Assembly: GCF_032362555.1 (NCBI RefSeq)
Contig: NC_083522.1
Coordinates: forward strand, 2,768,001-2,832,000
Source: Amyelois transitella
Lineage: Eukaryota; Arthropoda; Insecta; Lepidoptera; Pyralidae
DNA length: 64,000 bases
Direction of reading: 5' to 3'
The notes beneath the pieces are model-generated. The model saw only the letters and a program-made list of their open reading frames with translations. It did no database searches and was not told the DNA's origin. How positions within the stretch are numbered: position 1 is the first letter of the stretch; each line of letters opens with the position of its first letter. Below are positions 29,685 through 41,600 of this stretch, piece after piece. A program made the translations under genes and the position numbers.

Positions 29685-30888
29685 TGTAAATAAATCCAAC
29701 GAACGATAAATTATAATTTAGGAAGGACAAACGGCTTCCAAAAGCTTTTTTAGTTTTAAGACAAACATTTTTTTTTTAATATGTAACTACTGCTTTTAAA
29801 TTTTCATTTGGATTAAAAAAAATAAATGTCATTTGCAATCTGTCGTAATTATTTCAGTTCATACTAATATTGTTTGAAAAATATTTTACTAACAATAGTG
29901 CCATGACAGTTTCCACTCGGCCTTCCTAATATTATTTTGCAATTTGTTTTAGCAAAAGATTACTAAAACACTTTTAACACCATTCTCAAGATTGAGTTAC
30001 ACTCGCGTCTAATGGAAAGTGGAAATTTTTCAGGTCTCGGGCGAAATCCGCAATGCACTGCTATAAATCAACCTTTGTTCTCAAAAACCTTTTAGAATGC
30101 ATCGTGCATTAACTTCTGTCAGTTGACTGATGAGTTGTTAAGTAGTTTGAAAAGTAATAGTATCGTTGTTATGAAATGAATGAAGATAAAGCATAGTGTG
30201 TGCCAACTGCGTTTATTCAAATTCTTCTTATATTTAACTGTTGTTGACATTGTTTGATATTTCGTTCGTTGATGTTATGTATTTTATATCCAATCGAGAG
30301 AAAGGCTACAAAACCTATGAAGGAAAGTATTAAACCTTTGCAGGGAATACCATAAGTAAATTTAAAAAAACACATAACGGGCTATCTTTTTTATGACTTT
30401 TAAAGGACTAATGAATTTAACAAAGCTTTATTACTCAATAAAAAATAATACGTATTTTCAATTAAATAACGAAAAATATTATTGGTAGGTATATTCCTGC
30501 AGTTATTTTGTTTACCTATTAAAGTAACTCAATAAATTCGTAATCTTTATTTATGTACAAGATGTTCTGAGCTAACATAATGTTTATGAGTTTATTTTTA
30601 AACTCATGAAGGGTCTTGCTCCATTTCATTTCTTATAAATTACGCTTCGACAACCCTAATTGTTGCTAGGCAACGTATATAACACATTATTACAAACAAG
30701 AAAATGGCGTGCTTTGTTTTGTTTTTTGAAAAATACGTCAATAATTATCGGCCAGTTTTGTAGTGTAATATGTTTTATTTTCTTGATTTAAAATCGTGTA
30801 CTACATTATTATTAATATTTTTTGTTAGATGCCAGTGTTAACTTCAAAACGAATCTCTTTTCCTCATTAAAAAAAAACTGGCCGTGAA
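29685..30888. other. Head-to-head spacer between IR and TMEM67 (right copy)
   Basis: Likely holds the two divergent promoters. It lacks the two insertions seen in the left copy, so it is closer to the ancestral spacer. Confidence 0.6.
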
Positions 30889-33800
30889 ATGGGATTAGCC
30901 ATAGTATATTTGATTGTATTTATGATTTTTGGTTTAAGTGCATATGAATTACCTATTTGTAATTCAACAGAGTATTATGATCCCAATTTGATGAGCTGCC
31001 AGGCATGTCCTGCTAACGTATCGATGATTCGTTCTGCAGATGGTAAGTAAATTTTAATGTTAAATACTTTGTAATTTGTAACTTAAGCTAATGATTGTTT
31101 AGTGATATATTCTCTAAGCACTTTAAAAGTATTTTAAATGAAATATATAGGTGCAGTTATGAGCTATTCAAAAAGTTCTAAATGTTGAAAAGATATTCTT
31201 GCAGAATATCTTATGTAGGTATTCTATTCAAATTTTGATTTAATTTTATATGTAGGATCAACTAATTAGGTTTTTTTCAAATAATTATCCAACAAGATTT
31301 TATTAATATTATTTTTATTACATAGAGAAAGAAGATTTGTATTTTGTTCGTAACAAACTCAAAATGAAAAATTACAGGCTTTTCTTGCGCATGCGACGAC
31401 CATAGCGTTCCAAGCGGACCAGCAAAATGCAGGGCTTGCAATGCAACTGAACTAGTTTCCTCCGACGGCTCCACCTGTATTCCTAGAAAATGTCAAAATA
31501 CTTCTGGAAGATTCGTTTGCAGGAAATGTCCTAGTGATTATATCACTGGTGAGTTACATACATACATACATATGGTCACGTCTATATCCCTTGCGGGGTA
31601 GACAGAGCCATAGTCTTGAGAAAACTGAATGGCCACGTTCAGCTATTTGGTGGTGAGTTAAATTGCTAAGATATACAAATACATATAATTATGTATTGAT
31701 CCCTTACGGTAGACAAAGCCAACAGACTCAGACATCAGTTCATACGCATGGCTCAGTGAAAGAATTGAGATTCAAATAATGATGAGTTGTTAGGCCACCA
31801 CCTAAAAGAAGAATTCCCAGTTTAATTAATTATGTTAAGATATTTATTATTTAATTCAACAATTGTTTATGATTTGAGAAATGTTCAGTTTGAAACACCC
31901 CCGTAAGTATCCTGTAGGTACTGTCAAAGCTGAAAAAACATCCATGCTAATATTTTTCGAGGCGTAATTAAAGTGAGCAAATTCTCACAAAGTTAGGGAA
32001 CCGATTAAAGTTTGCGGAATTCCGAAATTTACTCAAGATAAAGCAAGAATTTTCGATAACAGTTCCCAGTATTATTTAGGTTAAGAGTTGAATAATTGAA
32101 GTGGAAATATCAAGCTTAGTAATTTTACTTCAATAGATGAAATTTGGATCTTTTTTTAACTCTTTCTTTATACTTACTACCTACTTTTTTTATTTCATTC
32201 ACATTTAATTTGGGGGTCCACTTAAGGCATCATGTAACTAATACTGTATATACTTATCAAGATTTAGTTTAAGTAGGTTCATACTATGGTAATGGGGACA
32301 TTGGGATCGGACAACGATACCGCTTAAAAATACATTTAACGTCTACTTCATAGAGATTAGAATTATAATAAGTACAATGAATATTTAGATGAAACTATTG
32401 AATAATACGATAGAATACTCTTAGTCTATCTCCCACTCAAAAACTAATTACAACTTCTGATTTTCCAATTTGTCAAACATTTATACATATTTTATTCTAG
32501 ACCAGTATTCGTTCTTTGAATAATAATGACGTAATAACAAAGAGTATTAGCTTCCTTGTTGAGCTACACCTATTTAGGTGTACCTTAGATTATAAATGTA
32601 AGTAGGTAGCCATTCACTAAATTGTTTGTTGTTTAAACTTTTTACGACATATGCGGGAAGACATAAAGTGATACAATTTTTCACAGCTTAAATTTAGATG
32701 GAAACTTTACATCTTGGTTTTTTATAAAGGACAGAATTCCGAATAATAAAAGGCTAATTTTTTCTCATTTTTAAACGATCTGGATAATCTTTTCGGGATT
32801 ATGTACTTTATGTTAATTAGCGTATCTGATATCAAGGTATAGCCATCTGATACTAACTGTTGTAAACTAGAATTCCAAAAATCTGAACAGCTAAATTCTT
32901 TATTAACAATACTGTTTTTATTGTAAGAGTAACTAAGTACCTACTTGTTTTAAGTAACGCAAAACCTCGATGGATCGCCAATGAAAGAGGTTCTATGCGT
33001 GAAGTGTTCCCGAGGGTACAAGGCACAGAACAACAGATGTGTGCGTTGTGATTCCTGCACGTGTAACAAGAATGAAATCGTCGTTAAAAATGTGTGCGTG
33101 ACGAAGAAATACTTGGCTGAGAGACCTAAGTATGAGGAGACGAGATTACATCCATCAACGGTTCTGGAATTCGTCAAATTTGAATATCTTTGTATGGTGA
33201 GGACATGCCTTCATACTTTTTCCTCCTGACTATAGTCCCTCCCACTCTGGAGAGGAGCCCTGAGTAAACCCTTGACCATGGATCCTGGATGGTGTAAGTC
33301 AGGTTTGTTCACGAAGCGACTTCCGTCTGACCTCCGTTACCTTTGCAGGGAAACCCAACCCGTATTAGCTCATATGGTTACACATCCAATTGTATGAATG
33401 TGAAGGTTTCTTGACGATGTTTTCCTTCACCGTAAGGGCATCGGTTAGTTATAAAACTAATGTAAAACTTCGAAATATAACTTCGAAAATAGTCATTGGT
33501 ACATGGCCGTAATTGGATTCGAACCGGTGCCTTTTATGCGCGACCGCTTTTTAACCAGGCACCTTACCGATTCGTCTACTGACGCTCTTACTTATTTATT
33601 ATTAATGCCTTTATTATTTACGAATAATTATCATGGTGTAAACTATTATGGTTTCCTAGAAACAGGGGTTGGAGCGGATAGACAGAGGGAAAATGATTTC
33701 AACCTCCATGAGAAATATACTAGACACTTTTACTACACTTATAAGTATATTGCTTTTGTCATTGGGAATTTCAAATATAAGGATAAACATTTCAACATTT

Positions 33801-36800
33801 GAACTAATCCGATTGTTAAAACTTTTATTTGGATAAGTTATTTTATCACCTCTTACGTCATCCACAGAAAGATATAATGTAAAAAATATTCACATAAATA
33901 TGGAGCAGTCTCCAGCAGGCATTTAATATAATGTATTTTTTTAAATTAAATATTTATCTTTTAGCAAAATGACATGGTTGCCTGCAGAACGCTGGCGAGC
34001 CAATGTGTACGGAACCTTTACACCACAGACCAGGCCGGGCCCTGCCGGTTGTGGATCCAGCCCAAACTTCAACTTCCGAAAGGCGAGTTCCTAGCTTTAT
34101 ACACACGTCACGTCTATATCCCTTACGGGGTAGACAGAGCCAATAGTCCCGAAAAGACTGAATGGCCACATTCAGCTGCTCGGCTTAATGATGTAATTGA
34201 GATCCAAATAGTTACAGGTTGCAAGCGCATCGCCTAAAAAAAGAATCACAAGTATGTAAGCCCATCCCTTAGTCGCCTTTTACGACATCCATGGGAAAGA
34301 AATGGAGTGGTCCTATTCTTTTTTTGTATTGGTGCCGGGAACCACACGGCACCACCTAGCTTTATGCTTTTTTATATAAAAGATATGAGTGCGCTAGTCT
34401 ATTATGACTCTATCTGCCTGGTGGTAAGCAAGATGAGGTCTAAGGTGGTGCAGGCAAGCTCAAATAGTATCAAAAGTGCTACAAACGCTCCAAATTTGAG
34501 CGCTTACGCACCATAGCTACTACTACTACTTGATAATAGAAAAATCTGTTTGTCAGTTACGCTTTCACGACATTGCTGCGCGATTTTGATGAAAGTTTGT
34601 ATGAATTTTATTGGACTATGGCAAGGTAAAGGCATATATATATATATATTTTATTTCCGTGATCATCATCATATAGATGAAGCTGCGCACAAAGGCAAGT
34701 AATATATATTATTCCAGTTAGTTTACTTGGAATATTCTCTCATAAGCAAAGCCCTAGTATAAAGCTAGTGGTTGTCTAATATGAATTTCGTGCATCTATT
34801 ATCCGTTGTCATTGTAATAAATGGATGAGATAAGCGATCATCGATCAATAAATTTAATGACATTCAGTGTGATTGATGCACGGATTGGCAAGACCGTCCC
34901 TCTGGGTACCCAGAATTTGATTGAATTACACAGAAATGTTTTAGAAGTAGATCCGTTATCGCAACTTCGCGCATTTACCACAGAATCAATACATATAATG
35001 TGCCGTGTGGTTCCGGCACCAATACAAGAAAGAATAGGACCACTTCATCTCTTTCCCATGGATGTCGTAAAAGGCGAGTAAGGGATGGCTTACAAACTTG
35101 GGATTCTTTTTTAGGCGATGGGCCTATTTGAATTTTAATTCTATCATTAAGCCAAATAGCTGAACGTGACCATTCAGTCTTTTCAAGACTGTTGGCTCTG
35201 TAATATAAAAAACGGGAAAAAAAATATTTTCGCACGATGTTGGTGAAACTTTTTTTGTTGTACTTACGCTATCATTATTTAATGGTTTATTGAGGTAATA
35301 GACAAAGTAAGACAAAAACAGATATTCTACGTTATCAGTTGATTAAAAACCCTTTTAGACCTGCCAAACTTATATGGAAAATGACACCATAGTAAAAATC
35401 GTTCAAATTGATGAACATTTTCTGATGATGATAAATCATTGATATCGATAAACACATGAAATCCACGATGTACGATGTCACGGGCAACAGCTTGTTTATA
35501 ATATCATTCGGATTACTATGATAATAATGTTAGACGTAAATTAACATAATGCGAAATTTTGCGTGACTAGATGCAAAATATCTTAAGCTTATAGAAATTG
35601 TAAGCTTTAAATATATTTTTTGTTTTTACAGGGTTACCACCCCTTACAATAGAGACTTTGACTAACAAAAACCTAGGAGAGTTTTATCTCTCACGAGGAA
35701 AAGTAAGTACATACCTTAATTATTTGAAGTGGCAAGGTTTGTTTTTCTTCAGACATTTCTATACTTGACTTACAGAAGGCAGCTTTTGGATCATGGAAAA
35801 ATACTGTATGAATGAAAGAATGAAAAATTATTTTCTTGGTACAAAATATAAGTAATACATAAAAAATATGACAATTTACTATTACATTCAGTCAAAAAAG
35901 TATCGGGAATGGATTATTTATTTATGGTTCCAAATTCAAATTTTTGTTTTTTTTTTGTTGTTGTTAGATTGGCACAACTGTTTTCCATTTTGGCGCGGAG
36001 TTTGAGTTGCATCTGTCTGTGCTATTTTTAGTTATATCATATCTAGTGTGTATTGCTAATTTCATAATGGATAAAAACATCGAACAAAGAGTTTGTCTTA
36101 AATTTTGCATTGCCAATGGAATATCGTGTTCGGAGTCACTGAAAATGTTACAGAAGGCTTACGGTGAATCGACTTTATCAAAAACTCGTGCTTATGAGTG
36201 GTACAAAGCGTTCAAAAGCGGTCGAGATGTGATGGAAGATTTGCCTCGCTCTGGTAGGCCATCAACGTCTGCAACTGAAGTTAACATCGCAAAAGTGAAG
36301 GAAATAGTGACTGAAAATCCTCATTCAACTTTGAGAGAGATAGCCACCGAACTTTCTGTATCTCACGAGTCGATCCGTACCATTTTAACTAATAATTTGG
36401 GTATGAAACATGTTGCCGCTCGGCTAGTCCCAAAAGACCTGAATTTTTTTCAAAAACTCAATCGCATGAGAGTCGCTGAAGACATGCTAGAACGAGTCAA
36501 TTCCGACCCAACATTCATGAAACGCATTGTTACTGGTGACGAGACGTGGGTTTACGAGTTTGACATGCAAACTAGTCAACAAGCTTCGGAGTGGCGCCTT
36601 CCAACTGAACCGAAACCGAAAAAACCACGCCAAAGTCGTTCAAAAGTCAAAGTCATGTTGACTGTTTTCTTTGACTATCGCGGTGTTGTGCACTCGGAAT
36701 TCTTGCCGGAAGGTCAAACGGTAAATAAGGAATATTATTTAAGTGTTATGCGGCGTTTAAGAGAGCAAATCCGACGAAAAAGGCCAGATTTGTGGAAAGA

Positions 36801-38660
36801 AAATTCTTGGATTTTGCACCATGATAATGCACCTTCGCACAAGGCCATCATTGTGAACGAATTTTTAACCAAACACTCGACAAATACCATCGAGCAACCA
36901 CCATATTCACCAGATATGGCTCAAGCCGACTTTTTTCTTTTTCCTAAACTCAAATTACCACTTCGTGGCACCCGTTTTCAATCGGTAGAAGACATAAAAG
37001 AGAATTCGCGGCGAGAACTGACCTCAATTCCGGAAACAGCGTTTAAAAAATGTTTTGATGATTGGATTATTCGTTGGCGTAAGTGTATCGTTTCTAAAGG
37101 AGCATATTTTGAAGGTGATAAAATAAATTTGGATGAATAACAAACAGTTTGTGTATTATTGATCTTTTCCTGCTACTTTCTTGACAGAGTAGTATAAGTA
37201 AATGTACCAAAAAGGCTCAGCAAATGTCTGAATTATTTCAGATGATAATTTACAAAATGGAAAAAATGAGTCGTGATTTTAGATATAAAGATTAAGGTTC
37301 TCTTTGCCACTAAAATACTATATTTAGTTTATTTTTTTGCCTGAAGCATGGGTGAGCAAAGGTCGAAAGGTTTGATCAAAACTTGGCAATGTGACCATTT
37401 ATGTAATATTAGAGAATGCTATTAAAAAAAAAAAGAATAGAACTACTCCTCTCTTTCCCATGGAAGTCGCAAAAGGCGACTAAGTAATAGATTTAAAGTT
37501 GGGATTCTTCTTATAGGCGATGGGCAAGCAACCTGTCACTATTTGACTCTCATTTCTATCATTAAGCCTAACAGCTAAACGTGGCCTATTAGTCTTTACA
37601 AGACTGTTAGCTCTGTCTACCCCGCAAGGGATATAGACGTGATTATATGTATGTAGGTATGTATGTTAGCTTAGAATATCTTGTACATAAATAAAAGTTA
37701 CGAATTTATTGAGTGACTGCTGACTCTGATTTCCCCGCGAGAGATATACGTGAATATATGAATGAATGAATGAATAAAAATAAAAGATTATTAGAGAATT
37801 CAATTTAAATAAAGTATATATAAAAATTGAATTATGTTTTTGTGCTTACAGGAAAATATTATAATAGCTATAGCAGCGTATACAGCTACAGGAGGTTTCA
37901 AGTTGGAAGACAATACCGACAATAAAATATTCTCATGTTTTTCTCCAACTGAAATTCGAATAGGAAGTGATATCTCGTAAGTGTCTTTCAAAAGTTAATG
38001 ATGTGTTTACAAAAAACCATACAATTTTTATTTCATTTTTATTTTTTCTTTTTTAATTATCACATGACATCTTTATTTATTAATGACGATTTAAATTTTA
38101 GATTTATCTTTGTAAATTGACGTCGCTTAAGAAAACACCACAATATGGATTGTCCGTTTGTACTACAGCTTCTTCTGCACTTGCGCTTTGTAAAGGGTAC
38201 ATAGTAGGCAGATTTTATTATATTTAATGAAGTCCATTCAAAATTAAATTGTTTTCAATTTCACAAAAAATATTGTTTCAGAAACAAGTGCACTTTAAAC
38301 ATTTCCAATTTATCTATCTTTGAGAGTGACAGCACATTTGGGCTATTTCTGTCTTTAGATGGGGAACTAAAGCCAATACCGATTTCTGTACGAAAACCAA
38401 ACGGATATTACGTAAAGGTAAAAAACCATTTCAGAATTTTATTTTGTATTTCCTTTGACACTATCATTTTTATTGATCACGACAAAAATGCTAACATAAA
38501 CACCGAATCATTTTTCTGCAACTCTATCGCATACAATCAGCTCTTTTGAGTATAATTTTGTTTAAAAAGAAAAGAAAATAAAATAAAACCTTAATTTTTA
38601 ATATAACATTACGAACAAAGTATTTGTTTTTACTACGCTTTTATTAGCTTGGGTTGTATG

Positions 38661-38691
<31 letters not shown>

Positions 38692-41600
38692 CGGAATCTT
38701 TGAGCTTAATTTTCACTGATTTCTAAACGTCTGATCAACTTGGAACTTTGCACACGTATCAAGGACCGATGACAATGCAATATTTTGATAAGAGTTTCTC
38801 ATTATCCTTATTAAAACTGCCAGGATTAATAAATTCATTTTTAGATCCTTCGTATGAGAGTAAGAGAGACAGAGATAGCACCAGTGCCAGTAATCTCCAT
38901 ACAAGAAACCAAGAAGTTCTGACGTATAATGAGTCAAAAAGAGATGTAATATATTTCCATATAATGTTACTATTAACCTGAGGCTTCTTTATTTCATCGC
39001 ATTGCTCCATTTAGAATTACCATTAGAAACCATAGTAGAATTAGTAGAATATTTTAAAACAATAAAAAATATATAAGTAATAAAACAAAAGTAATAAATG
39101 AAAATTGAACAACTAAATTTACAAAAATACAAGAATAAAGTTACTACCTACAGAACTTTGCGATATTTAATACGTATTTAACATATTAATGCAATTCTTG
39201 AATTAACATTAGGTATCTTTTGCCTATTTATAATAGCAACACTGTAATACTCGTTTGGAAAATGAGTGACAGTTTTTTATGTCAAATAAGTTTTGCAGTA
39301 AGTTTTGATTGAATTCGATTCGAACACCTGTAAACTTTCTTTCTGTTGTTTTTTACCGGTGCCTGTGTATTTACCTATTTGCACTTTGTTTTGTGCTGAT
39401 AACTTGACGTTATTTGGAGTTTGGAATATTCCGTTGAGTCGAGCTTTGTTCTTCCGGATATTCGTGTGATTTTATCATCTGAGATTGGACTCTGACTGTG
39501 TTTACTGTGTTGTGCAGATATTTTGAGATAGGACTCCTGTAAAAAGTACCTTATTATTTGAGATAGGAGTCCCAAGTTTGTGTTTGTTTTTGTGAAAGAC
39601 AGATTTTACAACAAAAGTGCCACGATGTCTTCAGATAAACTTTGTTGCGTTCCTGGTTGTAAAGGCAGTGGAGGTATGTTTGAAATATTTTTGTTCCTGT
39701 ATCAATCTGCCTCTTAATCTTGTGGTTTGATTCCTGGCAAGGCCACAATCGAAAATTATTACGTTTGCTGGATAGTCAAAAATATTATTAACAGTGATTT
39801 ATCACTATAAAATTCTTTTCAAATGGGTTTAACAATCATCATACATACATATAATCACGTCTATATCCCTTGCGGGGTAGACAGAGCCAACAGTCTTGTA
39901 AAGACTGATAGGCCACGTTCAGCTATTTGGCTTTAAGATAGAATTGAGATTCAAATAGTGACAGGTTGCAAGCCCATCGCCTTAAAAAGAATCATGATGA
40001 TGAGAATATTATGAGATTTAATCCAATCAGGCCACATATAACTTTAAGAAAGTTAGATGTGAAAACCTCCGGCGATGGGTGCATGGTTGCGAAAGTCTTT
40101 TCTAGTAAGATAGTTATACCAGAAGTGTTAACTGCCAAAAAATAATTGTATAAAAAAACTAAAAAACTACCCGTTTTATTGCAAATCGAACTAAAAAATA
40201 GAAAATAAATAATAGTTTAAAAAAAACTAAAAAACTATGCTTTTATTGCTAATCAAACTAAAAAATAGAAAATAAAAATTAATGACAAAGGAATTCAGTA
40301 GTAGCAAGTCGAACAATCAGTTATAGTCAGTTGTAGTAGTAATTACCTCGGATTAAAATTATAACAAAATTAAATTTATAAACAAAACAATTTAAATCAG
40401 AGTAAAAAGCGTGGGGTGCATTTTACTTCATTTTCATAACTCTCTTGTCATAAATATATGCTAATAGAATGATTTTAATATTTACTACATCAGGCACCCC
40501 ACGCTTTTTACTCTGATTTAAATTGTTTTGTTTATAAATTTAATTTTGTTATAATTTTAATCCGAGGTAATTTCGTTATATCTTTAAGAAATTCTTTGTA
40601 AACATACTACAAAATAAGCAGCGCTGTCTCCGTTGTAGCAGATAACCACGCTCTCGTAGCACTTCGTAGCAGTTTGATTGCGCTCCGTAGCGGTAGGACT
40701 TGCCGCAGTGCTTCGTAGCCATTCCCGTAGTGCATAGTGCGTTTATCTTGTAAGACAAAATTATATTATCGTCCAAGTAAACAAAACTACTTGTAAAATC
40801 GAAACTACGCAAAAGTGAATAGGTATTATTTGAGCTTGCGTGCACCACCTTAGGCCTCATCTTGCTTACCACCCGGCGGATTTAGAACTTGAAATCTATT
40901 ATTATAAAAAAAAATGGGCAAAAATGAATAAAATTTATATGGGACCAAATAGCAAACATTCTGCGTCTCGTAGAACTACGTGAATCGGCCCAAACGCCAC
41001 TCATTAATGAAGTCGGTTAAAAATGGAAGCGACGTTCTAATACGCATTCTTTTATTGTTATCATAAGTTCTTGGTTATCAATGTTAGGTAGCCGTACCTA
41101 CTATTGCATTCTAAATAATTCAGCAGGTTTGAATAACCAAATCAAATAATTATTCCTTACTCACTGTAAAGAGACGATATAAATAAAAATACACCCTATA
41201 AAGGTAACGAAATTGAAAGGGCTTTGTCTTATCTATACATATAATAAATCTGTAGAAAGGTCAATTCTGTACATTGAAAATATTGAAAAAATAAATAGCA
41301 GGGGGTGTTACTGGATCGATACCAAACACAAAAATGTGATTAAAAAAATTTTTGTCTGTCTGTCTGTATGTTCAGGCATCACGTGAAAACTAACGGTTCG
41401 ATTTTGATGAAACTTGGTATAATTATACCTTATTATCCTGGGCGTAAAATAGGATACTTTTTATCCCGAAAAAATACGAAGAAAAAAAAATCTTAATCTA
41501 AATTAGTTTATCCATAGACGTTGTTCTGTAGAACCGCGAACACACGTTGCGTTACCCGCAGTGGATTTAGCGCCGTAACCTGTAGCGCCTAAAGTCGGCT

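Larger units (their letters stand above)
31378..34082 (+). other. TMEM67: Cysteine-rich exons 2-4 of TMEM67
   Basis: Exon 2 carries repeated CxxC pairs ([16 protein letters not shown]). Exon 3 adds [17 protein letters not shown] and KNVCVTKK. Exon 4 has [13 protein letters not shown] and GPCRLW, the counterpart of the vertebrate SCQALGNMCVMN region. Exon 2 starts and ends in phase 1, so its duplication or skipping keeps the frame. Confidence 0.85.

Noticed and set aside
34821-35081. 86-residue [16 protein letters not shown]…
   Set aside because: It runs into a SINE-A and resembles no family I know; probably chance.
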